The position numbers and the translations under genes are program-made. Of a DNA stretch of 9,946 nt, positions 1 through 8,126 are shown one piece after another. The DNA lies in assembly GCA_012515925.1 (NCBI GenBank), contig JAAYXM010000228.1, forward strand, positions 1 through 9,946, in the 5' to 3' direction. The stretch's first letter is position 1; each line of letters opens with the position of its first letter. The notes beneath the pieces were generated by a model. The model was not told the origin of the DNA and ran no database searches. It saw nothing but the letters and a program-made list of their open reading frames with translations. Source of the DNA: Clostridiales bacterium. Lineage in GTDB: Bacteria > Bacillota > Clostridia > Oscillospirales > JAAYXM01.

Positions 1-684
1 CGCGGTCATCGAATGCCCCATGTTATGGATATAAAGCTTTCTCTTGATGTACAAATCAAAGGGCGCGCACGCTTCCATACTGACTATTTCCGGGACAGCT
101 CCGCGAAAACCGTTTTTGTCGGTATATAAGGTATTAAACGGCTCGACACATACACGCAGTATATCGTTATTTGTAAGAGCCGGCGTCTGAATCGGCACCA
201 TCCTTCCGATAGAAGCCTCGACAAAGCCGACAAGCTCATCCACCTTATCTTTGTAATCATCGCCGATTTTTTCCTTTACAGCCTCTCGCAGAAACTTATC
301 CGCGTCAATCATGTTTTCGCAGATGATTATATTAAAATACGAAAAATTCCCGCCGTCAAAGCGTGTTTTCAGCCCCTGCGCAATGTTTCCGGCGATTCTC
401 GGCAAAATGTTTACGCCCACGGCGGTAGCCATTATATCCGCTTTCGCAATCGCGCCCGACACCGCAGCTGCGTCCATGCCGTTTACGCCGGACACGCCGG
501 ATACTTCAATCTCCCGGCTTCCGTCGTTTGAAACAGCCTCTACGGTATACTTGCCCTTCTCATTGAGCGCGTTTATTATTTCCAAGTTTACATCGATAAA
601 CGCTATACGGTATCCCGAGCGGTAAAACAGCTCGCCTATAAACCCGCGCCCGATATTGCCGGCGCCGTACATAACTGCATTCAT
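1..684 (-). CDS. mtlD: Mannitol-1-phosphate 5-dehydrogenase-like protein (partial, C-terminus off the left edge)
   Basis: This is the first 228 codons of an NAD-dependent polyol-phosphate dehydrogenase of the long-chain mannitol dehydrogenase family, in which MtlD oxidises mannitol-1-phosphate to fructose-6-phosphate in the cytoplasm. The N-terminus carries a Rossmann motif YGAGNIGRGFIG (residues 6-17), followed by an acidic residue after strand beta-2 (D31), which fits NAD rather than NADP. Further family blocks are NIIICENMI, VGFVEASIGRMVP and a GFRGAVPEI stretch. The catalytic K-x4-N-x2-H motif is intact as K216, N221, H224 (KLYIHNMGH). E. coli MtlD is about 380 residues, so roughly 60% is visible and there is no stop. 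The ATG at 684-682 follows an AGAAAGGA ribosome binding site that overlaps the end of lplA; the gap to the lplA stop is 13 nt, so it belongs to the same operon. The family call is firm. The substrate (mannitol-1-P, sorbitol-6-P or another polyol phosphate) is not decided by the sequence. Confidence 0.85.
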   Translation of the reverse strand, partial: MNAVMYGAGNIGRGFIGELFYRSGYRIAFIDVNLEIINALNEKGKYTVEAVSNDGSREIEVSGVSGVNGMDAAAVSGAIAKADIMATAVGVNILPRIAGNIAQGLKTRFDGGNFSYFNIIICENMIDADKFLREAVKEKIGDDYKDKVDELVGFVEASIGRMVPIQTPALTNNDILRVCVEPFNTLYTDKNGFRGAVPEIVSMEACAPFDLYIKRKLYIHNMGHSMTA

Positions 685-697
685 AGAAAATCCTTTC

Positions 698-1678
698 TCA
701 TACCAATACTTTCATAAGTTCGTCGATTGTAACGCCCGCGAAATACTTATAGAGCTCAAAACTCTTTAATTCGTTATAAAGAGCGTCGTATTCATGCCGC
801 GCGCCGAGCAAAGCCGATTCAAGCTCCGAAACGTCGCGGATACCGAAAAAATCGCCGTAGATTTTAGCGGTTGTTATGATGCCGTCGGAAACGTCCAGAT
901 AAACCTCGATTGTACCGCTCTCGAAATACTTTTTCTGACGGAAATTGTATTTCGGAGAATAGCCGTAGTTCCATTCAAACGTACGGTATTTAGAGTCCGC
1001 CAGCGCGTTTATTTCGCTGATATCATCTTCTGTTAAGCAATAGTCCTTTACATCGTTTATTGAGCCGAACACCTCGTCGCGGATTCTCTGTATCAGCTCG
1101 GATACCGTTATTTTTCGTTCAAGAAAGTCCGATATATTCGCGACACGCGCGGAAACGGATTTAATACCCTTGCTTTTGATTTTTTCGTTGTCCGGACACA
1201 GGGCACGGCTTAAAACGCCCATATCAGAATCAAATAAAATCGTACCGTGATGCAGAATCCTGTTTTTTATGATTGTCTGGGCGTTTCCCGAGATTTTTCT
1301 GCCGGATATCGTAATATCGTTTCTGCCCGTACATTCCGCGCTTAACCTAAGCTTTTTCAGCGCGTTTACGACCGGGACCGTAAACGCCTTAAAATCCCTC
1401 TTCCACTCGCCTTCCGTATTGGTTATATACGAAAAATTGAGGTTTCCCGAATCGTGATATACCGCGCCGCCGCCCGTAATCCTGCGGACGACATTGATGT
1501 TATTTTCCTTTACGAACTCAGGGTTTATCTCCGACTGCGTATTCTGGTTTTTCCCGACGACGATTGTATTGTCGTTCTGCCAAAGCATGAATATATCGTC
1601 GTTTCGGGTTCTAAGCAGATATTCCTCGGCCGCGAGGTTAAAATAACAGTCCTTGCTTTCAAGAACGATGAATATCAT
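698..1678 (-). CDS. lplA: Lipoate-protein ligase A
   Basis: A 326-residue cytoplasmic enzyme that activates free lipoate with ATP to lipoyl-AMP and transfers it to the lysine of lipoyl domains. The catalytic BPL/LPL domain spans about residues 1-240, with the adenylate-binding motif [12 protein letters not shown] (65-76) and the family lysine in GRKISGNAQ (K128), followed by HHGTILFD. Residues about 248-326 form the small C-terminal accessory domain, so this is the bidomain LplA type (E. coli LplA is about 338). An in-frame reading extends further upstream to 1783 inside the E1 gene, but the ATG at 1678 is preferred: it gives the normal MIFIVLES N-terminus, it overlaps the E1 stop as ATGA, and a GAGGT lies about 7 nt upstream. 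The obvious substrate is the E2 encoded four genes' span upstream in the same operon (lipoyl K43). No LipA or LipB is seen in the window, so the complex probably depends on scavenged lipoate. Confidence 0.93.
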   Translation of the reverse strand: MIFIVLESKDCYFNLAAEEYLLRTRNDDIFMLWQNDNTIVVGKNQNTQSEINPEFVKENNINVVRRITGGGAVYHDSGNLNFSYITNTEGEWKRDFKAFTVPVVNALKKLRLSAECTGRNDITISGRKISGNAQTIIKNRILHHGTILFDSDMGVLSRALCPDNEKIKSKGIKSVSARVANISDFLERKITVSELIQRIRDEVFGSINDVKDYCLTEDDISEINALADSKYRTFEWNYGYSPKYNFRQKKYFESGTIEVYLDVSDGIITTAKIYGDFFGIRDVSELESALLGARHEYDALYNELKSFELYKYFAGVTIDELMKVLV

Positions 1679-4149
1679 ACACCGTACCTCGCCCGGCGAA
1701 GCATTTCGTTTTCGGTGAAATTCCGGTTTGCCGTATGCCCCGGCAGCGGCATGATTTTCTGATGAATCGCGTCTATAATCCAATCCGCCTGCGGGAAGAA
1801 CTCGTCTTCAAGCTCATGGCACGGGGTTATCCAGTTGCGCGCGCCGACAACCACGGGCGGCGCGTCAAGATAATCAAAGCAGCATTCGGTTATCATGCTC
1901 GCCATATCCGTTAATATAGAGCCGCGGACGCACGCGTCGCTCGCGAGCACTATTTTCCCCGTCTTTTTAACGGATTCTATCACCTTATCATAATTAAACG
2001 GTACAATAGACCTCGCGTCGATAATCTCGGCGGAAACACCGTGATTCTCCTCAAGTATGCGCGCCGCGTCAAGCGCGCGGTAAAGAGTCGCGCCGATTGA
2101 CAGTATCGTAATGTCGCTTCCTGCTTTTTTAACGTCAGGCTCGCCTATCTCGACCTCGTAATAGCCCTCGGGCACGCCGCCCTCATGGAACAGTTCGCCG
2201 ACGTCGTATATCCTCTGGCTTTCAAAGAACACCACCGGGTCGCTGCCGTTTAAAGCCGAGTTCATGAGCCCCTTCGCGTCATATGGCGTCGCCGGGAACA
2301 CGCATTTTAAACCGGGAACGTGCGCAATCATCGAGGTCCAGTCCTGAGAATGCTGCGCGCCGTATTTTGAGCCTATCGAAATCCTCAGCACAACGGGCAT
2401 TTTAAGCACACCCGCGCTCATGGACTGCCATTTTGACAGCTGGTTGAACACCTCGTCGCCCGCGCGCCCTAAGAAGTCGCAATACATAAGTTCCGCAATC
2501 GCGCGCCCGCCGGACATCGCGTAACCTACGGCGCTTCCCACAATCGCGGCTTCTGAAATCGGAGCGTTGAATAATCTGTGATACGGCAAAGCTTCCGTTA
2601 ACCCGCGGTATACCGCGAAGGCCCCGCCCCAGTCGCGGTTATCCTCGCCGTACGCTACAAGCGTCGGGTCCTCGTAGAATTTATCGATAATAGCCTCGAA
2701 AATCCCGTCTCTTAACTGATAAACCCTGTTTTTGGATACGGGCTTTCCGTTTTCGTCAAGACCGAACCGCACCTTGCGCGCAATCTGCTGTACCCTCGGA
2801 TTCTCGGACTTTGGCATCAGCACGTCGGGTTTACGTTCATCAAGCTTAGGAAGCTTGGTATTCGAGAACATCAGCTTCTCTATCGCCTGCGGGTCGCGTA
2901 TTAAATCCATCCTCGGCGATATCTTCTCGTCCACCGCCGCGGCGCATATCCTTGTTATAAGCTCACGCACGCGGGACCTTACTTCGTCAAATTCCTCTTT
3001 CGGCGCGATTTTCGCGTTAATCAGCTTCCCGCTGTATTCTTCGAGCACGTCATGCTTAATCCAGGCGTCAATCTCCTCCTGTGTACGGTAGCTTGACGCG
3101 TCGGACGGCGAGTGTCCCGTGACGCGGTATGTCAGTACATCAAGCAGCACGGGGCCCTTCTTTTCGTCTATAAGCTGTTTTTTTCTGCGCATAGCGTCGA
3201 TAACCGCGAGCGGGTTGTACCCGTCGACCCTCTCGGCGTGCATCTGCTCCGGCGAAAAGCCCGCTCCGAGTCTTGCGGGCTGGCCGTAGCCCATCGTTTC
3301 TCCGTAGGTCTGGCCGCCCATGCCGTACATGTTATCGAATATATTGAATATAATCGGGAGCCCGCCTTTATGACTTCCCTGCCAAAGCTTGGTAAACTGG
3401 TCCATCACAGACATGTTCAGCGCCTCCAATACCGGGCCGCAGCCTAAGGACGCGTCTCCGATATTGCATATGACGATACCGTTCTTTTCGTTTATCTTTT
3501 TATACAGCGCGCCGCCGAGCGCGATGGTCCCCGACCCGCCGACTATGGCGTTGTTCGGGTAAATGCCGAACGGTGTAAAGAACGCGTGCATAGACCCGCC
3601 GAGCCCGCGGTTAAAGCCCGTGGTTCGAGCGAAAATCTCGGCAAGAGCGCCGTAAACCAGGAAATCAACGGCAAGCTCCTTAACGTCCCCGCTGTTTTTA
3701 CGTAAGTTCTCCACCACTCTTAGAATTTCGCCGCCGAAAAAGCCCTCCATTATCGAATAAAGCTCTTTTTCGTCCATCTTTTCGATACAGGACAAGCCCT
3801 TGGCGAGTATTTCGCCGTGGCTCCTGTGTGAGCCGAATATGAAATCGTCCTTATCAAGTATATATGCCTGTCCTACGGCGGAGGCCTCCTGACCGGTTGA
3901 CAGGTGCGCGGGACCCGGATTGCTGTATTCGACGCCGTTGTAGTTGTTCTTCGTCTTAATCTCGTACAACATTGTCTCAAACTCGCGGATTATCGCCATA
4001 TCCCGGTAAATCCGCATGAAATCCCGCTTTGTGTAGTTTTTGCTTTCTTCCTCTACTGTCTTGCTGTATGTGTTGACGGGTATGTCCTTGAATTTAATCT
4101 TTCCGCTCTTTCTGAGTTCGTTCGGGTCTAAAAATTGTGACTTTGGCAT
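1675..4149 (-). CDS. Fused E1 alpha/beta subunit of a TPP-dependent 2-oxo acid (pyruvate/acetoin-type) dehydrogenase complex
   Basis: An 824-residue single-chain E1 that would decarboxylate a 2-oxo acid (or cleave acetoin) on thiamine pyrophosphate and reductively acylate the lipoyl group of E2. Residues about 41-425 are the alpha part: [12 protein letters not shown] (107-118), GLGGSMH (182-188), the TPP/Mg motif starting GD at 231-232 and closing at FDNMYGM (271-277), and the loop [23 protein letters not shown] (341-363) of pyruvate and acetoin E1 alphas. Residues about 430-475 are a linker. Residues about 476-800 are the beta part, with the TPP-contacting Glu in ISEAAIVG (E533), the active-site His in GAQHSQ (H600) and the transketolase C-terminal domain (about 675-795). 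E1 is usually two chains of about 330-360 residues each. The TPP motif reads GDA instead of GDG, and there is an insertion before its second half. The ATG at 4149 has AAGGAAGG 6 nt upstream. It lies 19 nt after the E3 gene and overlaps lplA by 4 bp. The substrate remains open: pyruvate is most likely, acetoin or 2-oxobutyrate possible. Confidence 0.92.
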   Translation of the reverse strand: MPKSQFLDPNELRKSGKIKFKDIPVNTYSKTVEEESKNYTKRDFMRIYRDMAIIREFETMLYEIKTKNNYNGVEYSNPGPAHLSTGQEASAVGQAYILDKDDFIFGSHRSHGEILAKGLSCIEKMDEKELYSIMEGFFGGEILRVVENLRKNSGDVKELAVDFLVYGALAEIFARTTGFNRGLGGSMHAFFTPFGIYPNNAIVGGSGTIALGGALYKKINEKNGIVICNIGDASLGCGPVLEALNMSVMDQFTKLWQGSHKGGLPIIFNIFDNMYGMGGQTYGETMGYGQPARLGAGFSPEQMHAERVDGYNPLAVIDAMRRKKQLIDEKKGPVLLDVLTYRVTGHSPSDASSYRTQEEIDAWIKHDVLEEYSGKLINAKIAPKEEFDEVRSRVRELITRICAAAVDEKISPRMDLIRDPQAIEKLMFSNTKLPKLDERKPDVLMPKSENPRVQQIARKVRFGLDENGKPVSKNRVYQLRDGIFEAIIDKFYEDPTLVAYGEDNRDWGGAFAVYRGLTEALPYHRLFNAPISEAAIVGSAVGYAMSGGRAIAELMYCDFLGRAGDEVFNQLSKWQSMSAGVLKMPVVLRISIGSKYGAQHSQDWTSMIAHVPGLKCVFPATPYDAKGLMNSALNGSDPVVFFESQRIYDVGELFHEGGVPEGYYEVEIGEPDVKKAGSDITILSIGATLYRALDAARILEENHGVSAEIIDARSIVPFNYDKVIESVKKTGKIVLASDACVRGSILTDMASMITECCFDYLDAPPVVVGARNWITPCHELEDEFFPQADWIIDAIHQKIMPLPGHTANRNFTENEMLRRARYGV

Positions 4150-4168
4150 AGTAACCTTCCTTTGTTTT

Positions 4169-5530
4169 CTATAGTTTAAATATAGCTTCCCGTATAATCT
4201 CCGAAACCGTCGGATGCGGGAATACCAATTCCTTTACGTCTGAAACGCGCATTTCGCATTCAATCATCATGGCGCCGGATATTATTATCTCCGACGCGTA
4301 TGAGCCGATTAAATGCACGCCGATGATTTTACCTGTTTTCTTCTCGACAAGCACCTTGCATATTCCGTTGTATTCTGTGTTTTCCGCCACATAGCGTCCG
4401 CTGTACATCATGCTTACTTCGGACTTAATATAATCAATGCCCTTTTCCTTCGCGCTCTCCTCGGTTTCGCCGACGCCCGCGACCTCGGGGTTTGTGTAGA
4501 TTACGGCGGGAATCGCGTTATACCGCATATAATCGCGCTTCCCGAGGATATGCTTTATAGCGACCTCGGCTTCGCGATACGCGGTATGCGCGAGCATTGA
4601 TTTTCCGTTTACGTCACCCGAGGCATACACGCCCGGGATATTCGTCCTGCAAAACTCGTCCGTTACTATCGCGCCGCGTGAAGTCTCGACACCGAGGCTT
4701 TCAAGCCCGATTCCCGCGGTATTCGGACGACGCCCGATTGATACAAGCACGCGGTCCGCGGCAATACTCTGTTTTTCGCCGTTCTGCACGTACTCAACCC
4801 CGTCCTTCGTGATGCCCGTAACCTTCGCGTCCAGCTTAAAGTCAATACCGCGTTTTGCGTAAGTCTTAAGCAGGATATCCGAAATGCCGCGGTCGGTCGC
4901 GCCGGCGATATATGGCAGCATTTCGATAACCGTGACATCGCTTCCCGCCGAGTTAAAGTAGGAAGCAAACTCAAGCCCGATTACCCCGCCGCCGATAATA
5001 GCTAATTTTTCGGGAATTTCCTTTATTTCGAGCATCTCGCGATTTGTAACCGCGAGGCCGGATTTTAAAGCCTCTTCAAGTCCGGGAATCGGCGGTATCG
5101 CGGGTATAGAACCCGTCGCGATAATAAGGTTTTTGCCCGCGTATATATCCTCGCCGACCTTGACGTTAAAGCCGTCGGTCTTTCCGATAATCTGACCCTC
5201 ACCCTCGACAATCCTGACATTAAGCGCCTTAAGCGCGGCTTTTATGCCCGTGACAAGTCTTTTGACAACCTTGTCTTTACGCGCTAAAACCTCGCCATGA
5301 TTGAATACCGCGTTTTCGAAGTGTACGCCGTAATCCTTTCCGTGCTTTGAGTAGTCGAATATTTTAGCCGAGTTGAGCAGTGTTTTCGTGGGAACACAGC
5401 CGCGGTTCAAGCACTCGCCGCCCAAAGCGGTTTTCTCGATTAAAGTAACGGAAAGCCCATCCCCGGCCGCGCGTTCAGCCGCGAGGTATCCGGCGGGACC
5501 GCCGCCGAGAATAATTAAATCATACATCAT
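4169..5530 (-). CDS. lpdA: Dihydrolipoamide dehydrogenase (E3)
   Basis: A 453-residue FAD flavoprotein that reoxidises the dihydrolipoyl group of E2 and passes electrons to NAD+. Landmarks in order: FAD dinucleotide motif GGGPAG (9-14), redox-active disulfide [13 protein letters not shown] (C40 and C45), ATGS (138-141), the NAD-binding motif GGGVIG (180-185), second FAD contact YASGDV (302-307), and the C-terminal interface with the catalytic HP...E dyad (H439, E444) in [11 protein letters not shown]. Length is normal for E3 without an N-terminal lipoyl domain. Two consecutive ATGs (5530 and 5527) are possible starts; GGGGG at 5537-5541 is 6 nt from the first, which is taken here. The gene begins 11 nt after the E2 stop and precedes E1 by 19 nt, so it is the dedicated E3 of this complex. 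Confidence 0.96.
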   Translation of the reverse strand: MMYDLIILGGGPAGYLAAERAAGDGLSVTLIEKTALGGECLNRGCVPTKTLLNSAKIFDYSKHGKDYGVHFENAVFNHGEVLARKDKVVKRLVTGIKAALKALNVRIVEGEGQIIGKTDGFNVKVGEDIYAGKNLIIATGSIPAIPPIPGLEEALKSGLAVTNREMLEIKEIPEKLAIIGGGVIGLEFASYFNSAGSDVTVIEMLPYIAGATDRGISDILLKTYAKRGIDFKLDAKVTGITKDGVEYVQNGEKQSIAADRVLVSIGRRPNTAGIGLESLGVETSRGAIVTDEFCRTNIPGVYASGDVNGKSMLAHTAYREAEVAIKHILGKRDYMRYNAIPAVIYTNPEVAGVGETEESAKEKGIDYIKSEVSMMYSGRYVAENTEYNGICKVLVEKKTGKIIGVHLIGSYASEIIISGAMMIECEMRVSDVKELVFPHPTVSEIIREAIFKL

Positions 5531-5541
5531 GAATTGCCCCC

Positions 5542-6840
5542 TTATTTACCTAACAGCATCGGGAAATTCTCGAGCGCGCGGCAAAGCTCCTGCATAAACC
5601 TCGCAACGGGAGCGCCGTCAACCGCCCTGTGGTCGAATGTAACAGAAATACCCATGGCCGGGTAAACCTGTGTTTTTCCTTCAGCCTCGCGTACGCGGTT
5701 TACCACCGCGCAAACACCTAAAATCGCGGTCTGCGGCGGGTTTATTACAGGTGTGAAGCTCTCGATGCCGAGACTTCCGAGGTTGGTAACGGTAAAGCTT
5801 CCGCCGGAGAGCAAATCCGGGCTGCAGGAGCCGGCTTTGCACATTCCGGTTATTCTTTTGGACTCCTCCGAAATCTCCGCGAGAGACAGACTGTTTGCGT
5901 TAAATATATTCGGCACCATGAGCCCGCGAGGCGTGTCCGTCGCAACTCCGAGGTGCACGTCTTTAAACAGCCGTAAGCTGTCGTCTGTAAGATGCGCGTT
6001 TAACTCCCTGTGGTTTAAAAGCACCCTCGATACCGCGAACAGTATCATGTCTGTTATCGTGACGTTCTGCATGCCCATGGCTTCGCCTTTTTGCTTTAAC
6101 AACTTTCGGTATTCGAGTATCGACGTCGCGTCAAAGGACGCGTTAAGCGTAAGCTGCGCCATCTCAGAAAGCGAGCTGTGCATGGATTTTGCTATAAGCT
6201 TTCGGATATTTGAAAGCTTAATCTCCTCAACCTCGGGCATATCCGATTTTGTTACCTTTGCCGCAAGATCCGCTGTTGTTATCCTGCCGCCCAGGCCCGT
6301 TCCGGAAATATTCGGTATTTCGTCCGCGCCGCCTGCCGCGAAGGTTGCGAGTTTTCCTTCGGACACAAGACGCTCGATATCGCGCTCGATTATTCTTCCG
6401 TGCGGGCCCGTGGGCTCCGCCATTTCGGGATTCGCGTTGACCTTGTCCGCGAGCCGTCTGGCGCGCGGTGAAATCCTTGTTGTATCCGCGTCGTCCGCGG
6501 TTTTTTGTACCTGAACGGGTATTTGCGCTTCCGCCTTAACGGCTTTCGCGGGAGTCTCATCTTTATCCTGCGATTTCGGCTTGAACTCCTCAAAGCTCTC
6601 GCCGGGGTTTCCGATTACGCATACGTTTTCAAGGCAGGGTACGTCGTCACCCTCATCAAAAAAGATATGGAGCATTGTTCCGCCAACCTTCGCGGCTTCC
6701 TCAAAGCTCGCCTTGTCCGTCTCGTACGAAAACAATACGTCGCCGGCTTCAACCTTATCGTTTACCTTCTTGTGCCATTTTGTAATAATACAGCTTTCGA
6801 CCGATTGTCCCTGTCTCGGCATAATCACGGCGTTTGCCAT
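5542..6840 (-). CDS. Dihydrolipoamide acyltransferase (E2) of a 2-oxo acid dehydrogenase complex
   Basis: A 432-residue core protein that carries the acyl group from E1 on its lipoyl arm and transfers it to CoA. Residues 1-80 are one biotinyl/lipoyl domain with the modified lysine in ETDKASFE (K43). Residues about 84-120 are a charged, Ala/Lys-rich hinge. Residues 123-158 (SPRARRLADKV...GPHGRIIERDIERL) are the peripheral-subunit-binding domain. A second partial match to its C-terminal half follows at about 180-192 (GTGLGGRITTADL). Residues about 203-432 are the catalytic trimer-forming domain with active-site FDHRAVDGAP (H404, D408). The length suits a pyruvate or acetoin E2. The ATG at 6840 is separated from the upstream stop codon by a single base, with GGGAG about 9 nt upstream inside the preceding gene, suggesting translational coupling. 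The order E2-E3-E1 is unlike the common E1-E2-E3 layout. The acyl substrate cannot be read from the sequence. Confidence 0.94.
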   Translation of the reverse strand: MANAVIMPRQGQSVESCIITKWHKKVNDKVEAGDVLFSYETDKASFEEAAKVGGTMLHIFFDEGDDVPCLENVCVIGNPGESFEEFKPKSQDKDETPAKAVKAEAQIPVQVQKTADDADTTRISPRARRLADKVNANPEMAEPTGPHGRIIERDIERLVSEGKLATFAAGGADEIPNISGTGLGGRITTADLAAKVTKSDMPEVEEIKLSNIRKLIAKSMHSSLSEMAQLTLNASFDATSILEYRKLLKQKGEAMGMQNVTITDMILFAVSRVLLNHRELNAHLTDDSLRLFKDVHLGVATDTPRGLMVPNIFNANSLSLAEISEESKRITGMCKAGSCSPDLLSGGSFTVTNLGSLGIESFTPVINPPQTAILGVCAVVNRVREAEGKTQVYPAMGISVTFDHRAVDGAPVARFMQELCRALENFPMLLGK

Positions 6841-6841
6841 T

Positions 6842-8104
6842 TTATTTTTCTCCCTTCACGGCAAGTAAGTATTTTTCGGCTTCTTCACACCATAAGCCGT
6901 TGTTTTTCGATACAATCCTGTGAAGCTCCTTAAATAACGGGTCGGCTTCCCCGAGCTTTTCAAAATCGGCAATCGCGGTCAGCGGCATATTTATATGCGT
7001 GTAAATAAGTTTTTTTCCGCCCGGTATTTCGGGTAGCTTAAGCGTTGTCTCAACCGCGCTGTCAAGCCCGCCGATATGTGTTATCATAACCGCGGGGTTT
7101 AGCTTTCCCTTCTCCATCATTTCAAGGGATTCGCGCATATCCTGCGTGCTTCCGCCGGATGTGCCGACTAAATGCGTCGCCGAATAATGCACGTTATAGA
7201 AATTAACCTCAGCGTAAAAATCCTTTTTCGTCGGCCCCGCGAAGAAGTTCAAGCATCCGTCATGCGCGAGCACACGGTCGGAAAGCTCGATGACGGGTTT
7301 TACGGGCGCCATCACAAGCACGTCGTCATATCCGTGGCCGCCGGTAAGACTCATTAAATACTCCTCCGGGTTCTGAAGCTTTCCGGTGTTTACATACACA
7401 AGCCGTACGCCGTTTTTTGCCGCTTCCTCAACAGTCAGAAGCGAAGCCGCGCGGGCCAGTCTATCATCATCTATATCCGTAACAACAAGAAGCCCGGGTT
7501 TTCTGTCCGAATGAACCGCGTAATCAATCGAGCCGAGCCCCATAGGCCCCGCGCCCGCGGATAGCAGAAAATTTCCGCCCGGCTTTATGCCCGTATCGTG
7601 TCCGCGCGCGCCGGGTTTCGTATGATAAAACGCGTAAAAGGCCCCTACGATGCACGACATCGGCTCCGAAAGCGAGCCGTGGAAATAAGCGCCGCCGTTA
7701 TACTCAAGCAGGCAGTCCTGAGTCATTACCTCGGCGGGCAGTATCACGTAAGTCGCGCAGCCGCCGACATATTGATAGGAATATCCCGGCGCTTCAAGAC
7801 TCCCCTTGTAGTTTAAAGCGGGCTGAATCGAGAATTTATCGCCCGGCTTGAACCTTTCCTTCCAGCTCTCTCCGACCTCAACTATCACGCCGCAGAATTC
7901 ATGCCCGATTATAACCGGGTTTTCACTTACGTTATCGGGAACGCGCTTGTGGTCGCCGCCCTGCACGGCCGCCTTGTAGCTTGACATGCAAATACTGTCG
8001 GTTACCACTTTGGCGAGGATTTCGTCCTTTCCGATTGCCGGAAGTTCAAATTCCTCAAGTCTTAAATCTTTCTTTCCGTAAAGTCTGACAGCCCTCGTTT
8101 TCAT
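6842..8104 (-). CDS. sorE: Zinc-dependent medium-chain dehydrogenase, L-sorbose-1-phosphate reductase-like
   Basis: A 420-residue cytoplasmic medium-chain dehydrogenase/reductase that most resembles SorE, which reduces L-sorbose-1-phosphate to D-glucitol-6-phosphate. The N-terminus (RAVRLYGKKDLRLEEFELP) and the block VVTDSICMSSYKAA are what I associate with SorE; that comparison is from memory. Visible zinc and catalytic residues are C39, H68-E69 (GHEF) and E147 (LSEPMSC). The four-cysteine structural zinc lobe of classical alcohol dehydrogenases is absent. The Rossmann motif is GAGPMG (184-189), followed by VVTDIDDDRLARA with Asp at 210, favouring NAD(H). A SorE-like LNFFAGP and VGTSGG(S) block follows at about 285-320. 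The ATG at 8104 has a weak GAGTGG ribosome binding site 6 nt upstream. It lies 22 nt after the regulator gene and 1 nt before E2. Alternatives are another ketose/polyol-phosphate dehydrogenase or a 2,3-butanediol-type dehydrogenase; the latter would fit an acetoin complex but the sequence looks less like it. Confidence 0.72.
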   Translation of the reverse strand: MKTRAVRLYGKKDLRLEEFELPAIGKDEILAKVVTDSICMSSYKAAVQGGDHKRVPDNVSENPVIIGHEFCGVIVEVGESWKERFKPGDKFSIQPALNYKGSLEAPGYSYQYVGGCATYVILPAEVMTQDCLLEYNGGAYFHGSLSEPMSCIVGAFYAFYHTKPGARGHDTGIKPGGNFLLSAGAGPMGLGSIDYAVHSDRKPGLLVVTDIDDDRLARAASLLTVEEAAKNGVRLVYVNTGKLQNPEEYLMSLTGGHGYDDVLVMAPVKPVIELSDRVLAHDGCLNFFAGPTKKDFYAEVNFYNVHYSATHLVGTSGGSTQDMRESLEMMEKGKLNPAVMITHIGGLDSAVETTLKLPEIPGGKKLIYTHINMPLTAIADFEKLGEADPLFKELHRIVSKNNGLWCEEAEKYLLAVKGEK

Positions 8105-8126
8105 AATAAACCACTCACTTTATAAT

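Noticed and set aside
311..625. Plus-strand open frame of 104 codons
   Set aside because: It is antisense to the MtlD-like gene, which has a full set of family motifs; no independent support.
1679..1783. N-terminal extension of LplA within the E1 gene
   Set aside because: The extra 35 residues are a frame-shifted reading of E1 coding sequence with no LplA similarity; the ATGA overlap and normal N-terminus support 1678.
5753..6514. Long open frame (253 codons) on the plus strand
   Set aside because: It is entirely antisense to the well-supported E2 gene, has low-complexity Ser/Pro/Ala-rich composition, and no recognisable domain or ribosome binding site was seen.
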